Shown here: piece after piece, positions 25,581 through 34,358 of the stretch | Position numbering within the stretch: the stretch's first letter is position 1 | Layout: each line of letters starts with the position of its first letter | Source: JAIQFL01 sp035501495 | GTDB lineage: Bacteria; Acidobacteriota; Terriglobia; Bryobacterales; Bryobacteraceae | Direction of reading: 5' to 3' | NCBI GenBank assembly: GCA_035501495.1 | Contig: DATJWB010000313.1 | Span: forward strand, 12,389 to 76,388 | Length of the DNA stretch: 64,000 nt | Notes under the pieces: generated by a model | Seen by the model: only the letters and a program-made list of their open reading frames with translations | Told to the model about the DNA's origin: nothing | The model's database searches: none | Made by a program: the position numbers and the translations under genes

Positions 25581-26405
25581 ATGCCCGAGGGATCGCAGAA
25601 GTCCATTCTCCGCTTTGAGCACGTGACGGTCGCGTTCGATGGCGAGCCGGCGCTGACAGATCTTTCCTTCGAGGCGTTCGAAGGCGAGTCGCGCGTGATC
25701 CTGGGAGCCGCGGGCAGCGGCAAGACGGTGCTGCTCAAGACCGCTCTCGGGCTGGTCAAACCGGAATCCGGAAGAGTATTTGCGTTCGGCAAAGATCTGA
25801 CGGCCATGCGCGAGCGGGACCTGTTCGAGATCCGCAGCAAAATGGGAATGCTCTTCCAGGAAAGCGCCCTGTTCGATTCGCTCAACATCGAAGAGAACGT
25901 GGCGTATCCGTTGCTGAACCAGAAGTCGATCCGCTGCCCTCTCGCGCAGGTACTTCCCCGGGTGGCGCAGGCGCTCGAATTTGTCGAACTGGGGGGGACG
26001 CTGGAGAAATTTCCCAGCGAGCTTTCGGGCGGCATGCGACGCCGCGCCGCCATCGCTCGCGCGGTGGTCACCGACCCGCCGCTGGTGCTCTACGATTCGC
26101 CCACAGCGGGCCTGGACCCGATTACTGCCTACACCATCATGGCGCTTCTGATCAAGGAGCGCGACGTAAGCCACACCACTACCCTGGTGGTGACCCACCG
26201 CTACCAGGACGGAAACCTGATCGCGAATTTCCGCTACAATTCGGAGAAAGGGGAGCTGGAGCCTGCGCGGAACGGGGCGAGATCGGGGGGGCGAACCATC
26301 TTCATGGTCCTGAATCAGGGCCGGCTGGTTTTCGAGGGTGATCAGAGCCGGTTGGAAGCATCCCGGGATGCCTACATTTCGAAGTTTGTGAAACGGCGGG
26401 AATAG
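25581..26405 (+). CDS. mlaF: MlaF-family ABC ATPase with altered Walker B
   Basis: A 274-residue ATPase partner of MlaE. Walker A is GAAGSGKT near residue 45, the Q-loop is MLFQES, and the signature is LSGGM. Walker B reads LVLYDSPTAGLDP: the catalytic glutamate that normally follows the Asp is a serine (GAT TCG CCC). The switch His is kept in VVTHRY. It starts two bases after mlaE and ends three bases before the MCE gene. Activity of the Ser variant is an open point. Confidence 0.87.
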   Translation: MPEGSQKSILRFEHVTVAFDGEPALTDLSFEAFEGESRVILGAAGSGKTVLLKTALGLVKPESGRVFAFGKDLTAMRERDLFEIRSKMGMLFQESALFDSLNIEENVAYPLLNQKSIRCPLAQVLPRVAQALEFVELGGTLEKFPSELSGGMRRRAAIARAVVTDPPLVLYDSPTAGLDPITAYTIMALLIKERDVSHTTTLVVTHRYQDGNLIANFRYNSEKGELEPARNGARSGGRTIFMVLNQGRLVFEGDQSRLEASRDAYISKFVKRRE

Positions 26406-26408
26406 ACA

Positions 26409-27485
26409 ATGCCGGATCCACACAAAGTACGCTGGTCGCAGTTGAAAGTCGGGGTGTTGGCGCTGGGGGCGTTCGTCATCCTGTTCGTCCTGGTTTTCCT
26501 GCTCACCAGTTCGCAAGGTCTATTTCAGCCCAACGTGCTGTTGCGTACCTATATGGCTGATGCGGGAGGCATCGCGGATGGGTCGGTGGTGCGGCTCAAC
26601 GGGTACCCCATCGGCTACCTCGATAAGCTGCAACTCACCGGGTCGCGCGATCCGGCGCGCCAGGTGGAGTTCCGGATGATGGTCAACGGGAAGTACCTCT
26701 CCGAAATCCCCGTGGACTCGCTGGCCGAGATCAGCGCCGCCAATCTGCTGGGCGACAAGTTCGTCAACATCACCAGAGGTCAGGAATCCGCCACGGTCAA
26801 GGCGGGCGGCGAAATCCGGAGCAAGCCGACCCAGGACATACCCGAATTAATGGCGCAGATGACCACGAGCCTGCAGTCGTTCCAGATGATCGTGAATCGC
26901 GTCGATGCGCTCCTGGCGGGAGTCGAAGCGGGCAACGGCAACCTCGGAAAGTTTCTCAAAGACGAGGAATTGTACACCCGGATGAACGGGATCGCTTCCG
27001 AGATCCAGAAGATTCTTACGGACGTGCGCACTGCCGACGGGAGCGTCAGCAAGGTGCTCCACGATCAGGGGGCGCTCTACGACGATATCCGTGCGCCGAT
27101 CAAACGCATCGACGCCATGCTGGCGCAGATTCAGGGTGGGCAGGGCAACATCGGACTGCTCATGAACGACCGCGCCCTGTATGACGACTTCAAGAAAACT
27201 GTTACCGAATTCAACGGTCTGCTGGCGGATTTGCAGGCCGGCAAGGGGAACGCGGGCAAGCTGCTGAAGGACGATCAGCTCTACAAGCACCTGGACGACC
27301 TGGTGAGCCGGTTCACCGTCATCGTGGACAAGATGAACGCCGGGCAGGGAACCATCGGACAGATTCTGGTGAACCCGCAGCTTTACCAGACCCTCGAAGG
27401 CACTACCCGCGAGTTTCAATCCCTGGCCAAGGACGTGCGGGCCAATCCCAAAAAGTTCCTCAGCATCCGGCTGACTCTGTTTTGA
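26409..27485 (+). CDS. mlaD: MCE-domain lipid-binding protein (MlaD-like)
   Basis: A 358-residue periplasmic lipid-binding subunit anchored by one N-terminal span (LGAFVILFVLVFLLT). The MCE domain covers about residues 38-125: YMADAGGIADGSVVRLNGYPIG begins it (described here by its GGI..G..VRLNG core), and SAANLLGDKFVNIT is the family motif. The C-terminal 230 residues hold four or five degenerate 40-residue repeats around G-x-G-N-x-G-x-L-L/F-x-x-D/N-x-x-L-Y, as in other long MCE proteins that form tubes or helical stalks. Confidence 0.88.
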   Translation: MPDPHKVRWSQLKVGVLALGAFVILFVLVFLLTSSQGLFQPNVLLRTYMADAGGIADGSVVRLNGYPIGYLDKLQLTGSRDPARQVEFRMMVNGKYLSEIPVDSLAEISAANLLGDKFVNITRGQESATVKAGGEIRSKPTQDIPELMAQMTTSLQSFQMIVNRVDALLAGVEAGNGNLGKFLKDEELYTRMNGIASEIQKILTDVRTADGSVSKVLHDQGALYDDIRAPIKRIDAMLAQIQGGQGNIGLLMNDRALYDDFKKTVTEFNGLLADLQAGKGNAGKLLKDDQLYKHLDDLVSRFTVIVDKMNAGQGTIGQILVNPQLYQTLEGTTREFQSLAKDVRANPKKFLSIRLTLF

Positions 27486-28300
27486 GCGCTCCAAGACAAC
27501 TGGTGGTCAATGCCGATGATTTCGGCTTCACGCCCGACGTGAACGAAGGCATCGTGGAGGCCCACCGCCGCGGCATCCTGACCGCGACCACCCTGATGGC
27601 CAATGGCCACGCATTTGAGGATGCGGTGAGGCACGCGCGCCAAACTCCTTCTCTGGACATCGGCTGCCACCTGGTGCTGATCAGCGGTGTCTCACTCCGT
27701 ACGGGGAAGGCGTTGCCGCAGAGTGTGCCCGAGTTGTTGGGCGCGCTCGCACGCCGCGAAATCCGGGTGTACGACGAATTGTCGGCGCAGGTGCGGCGAA
27801 TCGCGGATGCGGGCCTCCGTCCGACGCATCTCGACACTCACAAGCACACTCACCTGGCGCCACCCGTGCTGGACGCGGTGGCGCGACTGTCGCAGGCAAC
27901 GGGAATCCGCTGGGTGCGCCGTCCCTTCGATTTTCCTTTAACGTCCGCCCGGGGATCCGCCCCGTGGATGAAGCGGCTCACCAGCGACGCTCTGCGGCTC
28001 ATGCGGCGCCGGTTCCACCGCGTCCTGGAGCGTCACGGCTGCCGGACTACGGACCACTTCGCCGGGTTTCAGATCACAGGCAGATTCCGCGCGGCCCAAC
28101 TGGTGGCGCTGCTCGCCGAGTTGCCCGCAGGCAGCACCGAACTGATGTGCCACCCGGGACGCTGCGGCAGCGCATTACGGAATGCCCGCACGAGGCTGAA
28201 GGAAAGCCGCGAGGCGGAGTTGGAGGCCCTGGTTGCCCCCGAAGTCCGCGAGGCTTTGACGCGGAACGGCATCCTGCTGGCGAGCTATCGCGATCTGTAA
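27482..28300 (+). CDS. hpnK: HpnK-like YdjC/ChbG-type deacetylase
   Basis: A 272-residue YdjC-fold carbohydrate deacetylase of the type called HpnK in hopanoid gene clusters. NADDFGFTPDVN near the start supplies the metal-binding Asp pair, and THLDTHKHTH near residue 118 the His ligands. The start is TTG at 27482, overlapping the TGA of the MCE gene (TTGA), so translation is probably coupled. No other hopanoid genes are in the window; the sugar substrate is inferred only. Confidence 0.8.
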   Translation: MSAPRQLVVNADDFGFTPDVNEGIVEAHRRGILTATTLMANGHAFEDAVRHARQTPSLDIGCHLVLISGVSLRTGKALPQSVPELLGALARREIRVYDELSAQVRRIADAGLRPTHLDTHKHTHLAPPVLDAVARLSQATGIRWVRRPFDFPLTSARGSAPWMKRLTSDALRLMRRRFHRVLERHGCRTTDHFAGFQITGRFRAAQLVALLAELPAGSTELMCHPGRCGSALRNARTRLKESREAELEALVAPEVREALTRNGILLASYRDL

Positions 28301-28311
28301 AGGCGGGGCCA

Positions 28312-28328
28312 GCCGGCCGGAGGCCGGC
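28312..28328 (+). terminator. Strong GC hairpin after hpnK
   Basis: GCCGGCC at 28312-28318 and GGCCGGC at 28322-28328 form a perfect 7-base stem with a GGA loop, 12 bases after the hpnK stop. No T-run follows directly. Likely the end of the mla-hpnK transcript. Confidence 0.5.
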
Positions 28329-28452
28329 CCTCAACTCCAACTTCTTTTCTTCTCTGTCGAACTCTGTCATCGGCTGCTTCCGATGTTCTTACGCTGCACC
28401 ATAGATCTCCCCAGTTGTTCACTGGCTCCACCAGACGAAAGGTACAGCGGCA

Positions 28453-28489
28453 CGGGCACGGCGGACGGTCCGCGTGACATCCGTGCCCG
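28453..28489. other. Nested inverted repeat in the 312-base gap before the ADOP gene
   Basis: CGGGCACGG at 28453-28461 pairs with CCGTGCCCG at 28481-28489. Inside it GCGGAC at 28461-28466 pairs with GTCCGC at 28468-28473. The rest of the gap 28301-28612 holds the hpnK hairpin and a promoter but no gene. Confidence 0.5.
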
Positions 28490-28560
28490 GGAGGAGGTCT
28501 GTTTTTTCGTTCAAGCTGCCGGTCAACGGCCAAGGTGACGGATTGTCCGGCTAACCTCGC

Positions 28561-28589
28561 TTGTCTTCGCTCGTCCAAGCTCCTATAGT
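28561..28589 (+). promoter_or_regulatory. Sigma-70-like promoter for the ADOP permease
   Basis: TTGTCT at 28561-28566 and TATAGT at 28584-28589 are separated by exactly 17 bases. They lie 24 bases before the ATG at 28613, with AAGAGGCGAAG as the ribosome-binding region between. Confidence 0.55.
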
Positions 28590-28612
28590 TTAGCTATGGG
28601 AAAGAGGCGAAG

Positions 28613-31342
28613 ATGCTGCAAGAATTCCTCCGGAGACTCCGCTACTACCGCCACCGCCGCGAGTTTGAAGCCGACCTCGACGAAGAGCTCCGCTATCACC
28701 TGGCGATGAAGCGGCGCGATTCCGGCGAGGAGGCAGGTGCGCGCCGGCAATTCGGCAACATCACGCTGCTGAAGGAAGAGAGCCGCGCGACGTGGAGCTG
28801 GACCTGGTGCGAACAGCTCCTGCAGGACTTTCGGTACGCCCTACGGACCGCGCTCCATAATCGCGCCTTCACCGCGTTGGCGGCGCTTTCGCTGGCATTG
28901 GGCATTGGCGCCAATACTGCCATCTACAGCTTCCTGGAGGCGATCCTGCTGCGGTCGCTCCCGGTTTCGGACCCGGCATCACTGGCGGTCTTGAATTGGC
29001 ACGCGCCGAGGCCCAAGTCGGAAGGCTTCGTCATGTACTCGATGTCCGGACACACTTACGACGACGGCAAGGGAGGCGGAACGGGCGGCATCTTTCCCTA
29101 CCACACGTTCGAGTTTTTGCGGCAGAACGGCTCCGCTTTGTCGGTTCTGTTTGCGTTCTATCCAGCCAGAGATTTGAACCTGACGAGCAATGGTCAGTCC
29201 GATCTCTCCCGCGGCGAGTACATTTCCGGAGATTATTTCCGCGGTCTCGGGGTTCCTCCTGCCGCCGGCCGGCTGATCCTTGCCGATGACGACCGCGCGG
29301 GAGCGCCGCCGGTTGCCGTCATCAGCCACGCATTCAGCGAAAAGCGGTTCGGAGGGCCGGCAGGCGCTCCAGGCCAGTCCATTCTGGTGAATAACGTCCC
29401 GTTCGCGGTGGTGGGTGTGACGCCTCCGGAATTCTTTGGGGTAGACCCCTCGTCGGTACCGGATATCTATCTTCCGATGCACACCAACCTGCTGCTCGAA
29501 ACCGACCGGCGATGGGGCGCCGCCGCGGCGTATCGCAACGACAACCATTATTGGATCGAAATCATGGGCCGGCTGCGTTCCGGCGCCACGCTCGAGCAGG
29601 CGCAGAAGATTCTCGCTCCGCTGTTTTCGCATTGGGTGGAGAGCACGGCGGCAAATGATCGCGAACGCGCCAACCTGCCGCAACTGGAGTTGCAGCCGGG
29701 CGTTAGAGGAATTGACCGGCTGCGGCGGCTATACTCCAAGCCCCTTTACGTGTTGCTGGCGATGGTGGCGTTGATCCTCGCAATCGCGTGCTCCAATGTC
29801 GCCAACCTGCTGCTGGCGCGCGCCGCGTCCCGCAGACGCGAGATCGCACTGCGGTTGAGTGTGGGCGCAGGCAGGGCTCGAGTCGTGCGGCAATTGCTCA
29901 CCGAGAGCCTGGTGCTGGCGGTGACAGGAGGGACGCTGGGCGTGTTGTTCGCCATCTGGGGCATCCGCTTCCTGACGGTGTTGCTGGTGAACGGTGACGC
30001 CAATTTCAGGGTGCGAGTGGATTTGAGCTGGCCGGTTTTGACCGCGGCCGCCGCGCTCTCGTTTCTGACAGGCATTATATTCGGCCTCGTGCCGGCGCTG
30101 CAGGCCACCCGCGTGGAGGTAATGCCCGCTCTGAAGGAAACGAGGTCGGGACGGGAAGCGAGGACTCCCCGGTGGCGTGTCACCTTCGGCCATACGTTCG
30201 TGGTAGCCCAGGTGGCGCTTTCTCTGTTGCTCCTGGCTGGCGCCGGACTGTTTGTGCGGACGCTGGCGAATCTACAATCCATTGAACTCGGCTTCAATCG
30301 CGAGAATATCCTGCTGTTCAAGATGAACCCGCGGCAGGCCGGCCATCAGGACCCGGAAGTCTACACCTTTTATAGCGATCTGCTGAGACGGTTTCGCGCC
30401 ATTCCCGGCGTGCGGGACGCAACCCTGTCCAATTCTCCGCTGGTCGGTGCGGGTTCTGGCTTTCCTGTTTCGGTACCCGGTGAAAAGCCCGATGACGCGA
30501 ACCGGATCATGGCGGTGGGCCCAGGATACTTCCGCACGATGCAGATTCCGCTCCTGGCCGGCCGCGACATCGAAGAACGCGACGGGCCAGGGTCGCCCCT
30601 CGTGGCCGTGGTTAGTGAACGTTTTGCGCAGATCAATTTTCCGGGGCGGAATCCGTTAGGTGAGCATCTGACGATGACGCCGCGCGATGTGCCGCACGAT
30701 GCCGTGATCGCCGGGGTCGCCAAAAACGCGCACTATGGCGGCTTGAAAGAGGAGTCGCCGCCGGTGATCTACTTCCCCTACAACCACGGCCTGGAGCCGA
30801 AGTATGCAATGACCTTTGCCCTGCGCACCGCGGGCGACCCGTTGCGTTACGTCAAGACGGTGCGCGAGATTGTTCACCGGGCGGACTCGCGCGTGCCGCT
30901 GGCCGGCGTCGAGAGCCAGACGGCACAAATCGATCACACCATCAATCAAGAGATCCTGTTTGCCGAACTTTGCTCGTGTTTCGCAACGCTCGCCCTGGTG
31001 ATCGCCGGTGTGGGCCTCTATAGCACGGTCTCGTGTGCGGTGTCGCGCCGCACGGGCGAGATCGGCATTCGCATGGCACTGGGGGCGCAGAGAGGGAGCG
31101 TGACGTGGATGGTGCTGCGCGAAGTGCTGGTGCTGGCGATAGTGGGGCTGGTGGTCAGCGTACCGGCGGCTTGGGCGGCATCCAAGGTGGTCGCGTCGTT
31201 CCTGTTCGGCATGAAGCCCAACGATCCCCTGGCTCTCACGCTGGCCTTCACTACTTTATTTGTGTCCGCGGTTGTGGCGGGGTATGTGCCAGCGTGGAAG
31301 GCGTCGCGCATCGATCCGACGGCGGCGCTGCGCCACGAGTGA
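28613..31342 (+). CDS. ADOP-type ABC permease (MacB/FtsX-like)
   Basis: A 909-residue permease of the acidobacterial duplicated orphan permease type. It has an N-terminal cytoplasmic helical domain (FLRRLRYYRHRREFEADLDEE region, FRYALRTA), a first span with LAALSLALGIGANTAIYSF, and a large MacB periplasmic domain. A first FtsX block near residue 380 contains ACSNVANLLLARAASRRREI, a second periplasmic domain follows, and a last FtsX block ends in PAWKASRIDPTAAL. No ATPase gene is adjacent, as is usual for this type. Function is unproven, possibly export or stress sensing. Confidence 0.88.
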   Translation: MLQEFLRRLRYYRHRREFEADLDEELRYHLAMKRRDSGEEAGARRQFGNITLLKEESRATWSWTWCEQLLQDFRYALRTALHNRAFTALAALSLALGIGANTAIYSFLEAILLRSLPVSDPASLAVLNWHAPRPKSEGFVMYSMSGHTYDDGKGGGTGGIFPYHTFEFLRQNGSALSVLFAFYPARDLNLTSNGQSDLSRGEYISGDYFRGLGVPPAAGRLILADDDRAGAPPVAVISHAFSEKRFGGPAGAPGQSILVNNVPFAVVGVTPPEFFGVDPSSVPDIYLPMHTNLLLETDRRWGAAAAYRNDNHYWIEIMGRLRSGATLEQAQKILAPLFSHWVESTAANDRERANLPQLELQPGVRGIDRLRRLYSKPLYVLLAMVALILAIACSNVANLLLARAASRRREIALRLSVGAGRARVVRQLLTESLVLAVTGGTLGVLFAIWGIRFLTVLLVNGDANFRVRVDLSWPVLTAAAALSFLTGIIFGLVPALQATRVEVMPALKETRSGREARTPRWRVTFGHTFVVAQVALSLLLLAGAGLFVRTLANLQSIELGFNRENILLFKMNPRQAGHQDPEVYTFYSDLLRRFRAIPGVRDATLSNSPLVGAGSGFPVSVPGEKPDDANRIMAVGPGYFRTMQIPLLAGRDIEERDGPGSPLVAVVSERFAQINFPGRNPLGEHLTMTPRDVPHDAVIAGVAKNAHYGGLKEESPPVIYFPYNHGLEPKYAMTFALRTAGDPLRYVKTVREIVHRADSRVPLAGVESQTAQIDHTINQEILFAELCSCFATLALVIAGVGLYSTVSCAVSRRTGEIGIRMALGAQRGSVTWMVLREVLVLAIVGLVVSVPAAWAASKVVASFLFGMKPNDPLALTLAFTTLFVSAVVAGYVPAWKASRIDPTAALRHE

Positions 31343-31374
31343 GGCCGGCAGGCAGGGGTGCCCGCGCCCAATCG

Positions 31375-32661
31375 CTACAGCGTTTTCAGGAATGCGATTA
31401 GCTGCTGCTGTTGCGCGGCGGTAAGAGCGTGAAAGTTCGCCGTCACCTGGCGGGCTTCGCCACGATGGCGCCGGATGGCATCTTCCAGCGTCAACGACCC
31501 GAGATCGTGCAGGAATCGCGACTTCGTGCGCAGGCCCCAGAGGGGCGACGTCCGCATCTTGTGGGCGGTATCTTGCGGACCCGCCTGCACGATGCCGTCG
31601 CCGGTGCCGATATCGTGCAAAAGGAAGTCTCCAAACGGGTGGATCACTTTGTTGCCCAACCCATCCGCGACCGCATATTGGCCACCATTGATGGACGTTC
31701 CTGGAGGCGCGGTGGTCATCGACTCCACGTGGCAGATGGCGCAGCCGGTGGTCTCGAACAGGTGCTGGCCGGCCTGGGCATCGCTGCTCGCGGCAGCCGG
31801 ATCGTCGCGCGGCGGCGCTTTCGTTCCGCGGATGAATTGCGTGAAGTGATCGATGTTCGCCATGCCGAGCGAGTCCGGCACGTCTTCGGGGTCCGAATTC
31901 GTCTTACAGACGGTGGTGCTGTCGGTGGGGCGCAATCTGCTGGTCACCCCCATTTCGTTCACGTAGGCATCCGCGACGAACGACAGCAGGCTGCCGTGCT
32001 GGTCCTTCCATCCGAATCTTCCTACACGCGTTTTGCCGGGCGCTTCAAAAATGGGGACCTGAATCGCCTCACCCTGGATCAGCCCGCCGCTTTGCTGCGG
32101 CTGATCCGCCGCGATAGCCATCAGGGTGCTGTCGTCCACGGCTTCTACGAAGCCATCGCCGAGGGTGTTCAGCACCGCCCGAAGCGTCCGGATGTTCTCG
32201 GCCTCCGGAACATGTTCCTGCGCCTGCGGGCAGGTGGCGCGGTCGTTCACCAAGGAGCGCCCCGCGATCGCGTTCGCGCCGTCATTGATGGTGATGGTCG
32301 GGTTCACGAAATTCCCGTTGTCATCCAGGTGACCGATTCGAATCTCGGTGATCGGACTGGGTCCGCCGGTGACGGGGTTCTGATGACACGCGGCGCAGGA
32401 AGTCGCGTTGAACACCGGTCCCAGGCCGTTGGTGGCTGGGTCTTCGACCGTTTCGAAGATCTTCTGGTCGAGCGCGAAGGTGTCGCCCCCGGGCTCCGCG
32501 ATGCCGTTGCCGGCGCTTTGCGAACCGGGGTTCTGGACTACCTGTGGGGTGTCAAAGCCCGCAGGCGCCTCGGTGGCGGTTTGCTGCGCCACAGTGGCGA
32601 GCGCCACGACAAACGCGCCCGCCGGAATTGCAAGGAGATACCTTTTGAGTCGCATCACCAT
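31375..32661 (-). CDS. Diheme oxidoreductase (DUF1111/DHOR family)
   Basis: A 428-residue exported protein with two heme c sites, CAACH near residue 92 and CAICH near residue 310, and a late RFLHDLGSLTLEDAIRRHRGEA that is highly typical of the DHOR family (thiol-oxidoreductase-like, related to diheme peroxidases). The leader is MRLKRYLLAIPAGAFVVALATV. The N-terminal coding end overlaps by 110 bases, in another frame, the 3' end of the open frame of the gene before it. A short element-like remnant (31345-31371) lies between its stop and the ADOP stop. Confidence 0.82.
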   Translation of the reverse strand: MVMRLKRYLLAIPAGAFVVALATVAQQTATEAPAGFDTPQVVQNPGSQSAGNGIAEPGGDTFALDQKIFETVEDPATNGLGPVFNATSCAACHQNPVTGGPSPITEIRIGHLDDNGNFVNPTITINDGANAIAGRSLVNDRATCPQAQEHVPEAENIRTLRAVLNTLGDGFVEAVDDSTLMAIAADQPQQSGGLIQGEAIQVPIFEAPGKTRVGRFGWKDQHGSLLSFVADAYVNEMGVTSRLRPTDSTTVCKTNSDPEDVPDSLGMANIDHFTQFIRGTKAPPRDDPAAASSDAQAGQHLFETTGCAICHVESMTTAPPGTSINGGQYAVADGLGNKVIHPFGDFLLHDIGTGDGIVQAGPQDTAHKMRTSPLWGLRTKSRFLHDLGSLTLEDAIRRHRGEARQVTANFHALTAAQQQQLIAFLKTL

Positions 32662-33616
32662 GCCAGACCGGACTCGGGACGCCGATATTCCAGCCAGATC
32701 TGTTAATCCTCGGCGCGGAGGTGGGAATTCTTACGGGAGGCCGGTAAGGTTCCGCACACTTCAGATCGCGCGTGGTGTTCTCACCTTCGCCAACTTCAAT
32801 ACTCTCGGCCCCTTCGAAATCGCGGAACTCGGCGGCGGTGTGGAGCAGTCCCCAGAACCGAGGGTCCACGGCATAGATCTTGTATCGTCCGGGCGCCACC
32901 CCGCGGAAGATGTCACGACGCCTGCCATACGCAATGCCGGCCGTCGGCTCATGCGGATGTCGATGCCCGCGCTTTCCTGGCCCGCGTGCGCTTCGACAGT
33001 TCCGGGGTGTTCGGTTGTAGAACACGTCTTCGAGAGTTCCGTCAGGCCGGATGTCGTCCCTGCTGGTCTGCGACGACTGAACGCGGTACTTGCCGGGCTG
33101 CACCGCGAGCCGGTATTCGCCGCTTTCATTGGTCGGGACCATGTTGGCGTGATGCAGAAGGTCCTGGCGAAGCCGCAAGCCGACGTCGTTGGGGGACGTG
33201 CTGGCCGCCTCGACATAGACCCAGTCGAGCGGTTCGCCGCGGGCATCGAAGACACGGCCCGAGATAATGGCGTGCGCCGCCATCTGGATTGGGAAGTCAT
33301 CGAGTTGTTGGCCGGCTTGGATCACCAGCGTCGGCATAGTGCGGCCGTTTTTCGGCACGGGGACATAAGAGAAGCCCGGATACTCGGCATCCACGAAATA
33401 CGAGCCCGGCGGGATCGGCACGATCGAGAAGTGGCCGGACTCGTCGCTGAGGGCGCCGTAAGCCTGGACACCGAAGAATGGCGACGGGATCAGGCGAATG
33501 TGAACGCCGCCGAGCGGTTGCCGGGTGGCGGAATCGAAGGCAAGGCCGCGCAAGCTGCACCGCTCTTGTGCGAGAGCGCCGAGGAAAAACAGGAGTACCA
33601 ACAGCATCGCCCGCAT
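32552..33616 (-). CDS. Carboxypeptidase-regulatory-like secreted protein, frame-damaged
   Basis: A secreted protein with a CarboxypepD_reg-like beta-sandwich domain: leader LLVLLFFLGALAQ, then LRGLAFDSATRQPLGGVHI, GHFSIVPIPPGSYFVDA, and a second module SGRVFDARGEPLDWVYVE. At about 33018 the family-like sequence leaves this frame. It continues in another one as AGQESAGIDIRMSRRPALR, and it returns to the first by about 32905 as GVAPGRYKIYAVDPRFWG. The end past LKCAEP is unlike the family and runs 110 bases into the DHOR gene, so the true stop may be lost. It is either a decaying gene or contains sequence errors. Confidence 0.6.
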   Translation of the reverse strand: MRAMLLVLLFFLGALAQERCSLRGLAFDSATRQPLGGVHIRLIPSPFFGVQAYGALSDESGHFSIVPIPPGSYFVDAEYPGFSYVPVPKNGRTMPTLVIQAGQQLDDFPIQMAAHAIISGRVFDARGEPLDWVYVEAASTSPNDVGLRLRQDLLHHANMVPTNESGEYRLAVQPGKYRVQSSQTSRDDIRPDGTLEDVFYNRTPRNCRSARGPGKRGHRHPHEPTAGIAYGRRRDIFRGVAPGRYKIYAVDPRFWGLLHTAAEFRDFEGAESIEVGEGENTTRDLKCAEPYRPPVRIPTSAPRINRSGWNIGVPSPVWHGDATQKVSPCNSGGRVCRGARHCGAANRHRGACGL

Positions 33617-33769
33617 GAGGCACCTGGACCGATGGTAGCCCAGCGTTTGCAGGCTGTACAGAGTGAATGGAGGGCGCCGCTGTGCGCTGGTTTCACGCGC
33701 GCGTGAACCTGATGCCTCTTTCAGTGGAACGGCGCTGACGTCTCGAATGCTTCTTCTGGTGTGCCATGG

Positions 33770-34105
33770 TCATCGCCGCTGGTTCAGAAAGCTTGGCTCG
33801 TATTTTTCGTGAGCATAGGTATACCAGGCGAAGCTCCAACGGTCCTCGTTGCCGAAGTATCGAATCCGGCAAAGATGTAGCGGTGCATTCCGGAGCCTCT
33901 CGGTCCACTGTTCACGCGTCTCGCCGGCAGGCGGCCTCCTTCCCCGTGGCAAGTCCGGGCCGCTATACCCGTCGATTTCGATTCGGGCGAACTTGCCGGC
34001 GTAGTGCTTGGCGGCGTAATTCAGAATCCGGCGCGCAGTACGGCTCTTAACGGCGGGCGGAATTCTCTTGCCGCCGGTATGCGGGTTGTAGACCCACATG
34101 CGCAT
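33770..34105 (-). CDS. Conserved hypothetical protein
   Basis: A 111-residue soluble protein without signal or membrane spans. It starts MRMWVYNPHTGGKRIPPAV; then R-I-L-N-Y-A-A-K-H-Y-A-G-K, and at the end HLCRIRYFGNEDRWSFAWYTY with the tail EKYEPSF. The aromatic-rich ending and overall composition look like a genuine, conserved small protein, but I cannot assign it to a named family. It follows a possible 44-codon frame on the same strand. Confidence 0.6.
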   Translation of the reverse strand: MRMWVYNPHTGGKRIPPAVKSRTARRILNYAAKHYAGKFARIEIDGYSGPDLPRGRRPPAGETREQWTERLRNAPLHLCRIRYFGNEDRWSFAWYTYAHEKYEPSFLNQRR

Positions 34106-34118
34106 ATTCGGGCCTCCA

Positions 34119-34253
34119 TCACTCCGGCTGCGCGCGGAGAGTGTCGGGGAAGGCGGCTGCTTCGTTATTGTACTTGGAGACAGCTTCGGCGAGGCTGACG
34201 AGGTAGCAATCGGCGACTGCGTTGCCCGCTACACATCCCTCCCCGATGCTCAA
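34119..34253 (-). CDS. Possible 44-residue protein
   Basis: A TTG-started frame: MSIGEGCVAGNAVADCYLV and onward, through SLAEAVSKYNNEAAAFPD, ending RAQPE. The composition is protein-like and it ends 13 bases before the next gene on the same strand. GGGAGGG-type purines lie inside rather than before the start, so expression is uncertain. It is the only signal in 34106-34358. Confidence 0.3.
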   Translation of the reverse strand: MSIGEGCVAGNAVADCYLVSLAEAVSKYNNEAAAFPDTLRAQPE

Positions 34254-34358
34254 TGCCTAGTTGAGGGCGCGCGGGGGTTCGTCACATCTCCGGCGGGCGG
34301 ATTTGGGGTGAAGCCGGCGGATAAACGGGCGGTCGGAGCGGTCTGTACGAGCCGATGG

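Noticed and set aside
33693..33773. 26-codon basic peptide overlapping the stop of the gene at 33770 (ATGA)
   Set aside because: Too short and without features beyond Arg/Lys richness; overlap alone is weak support.
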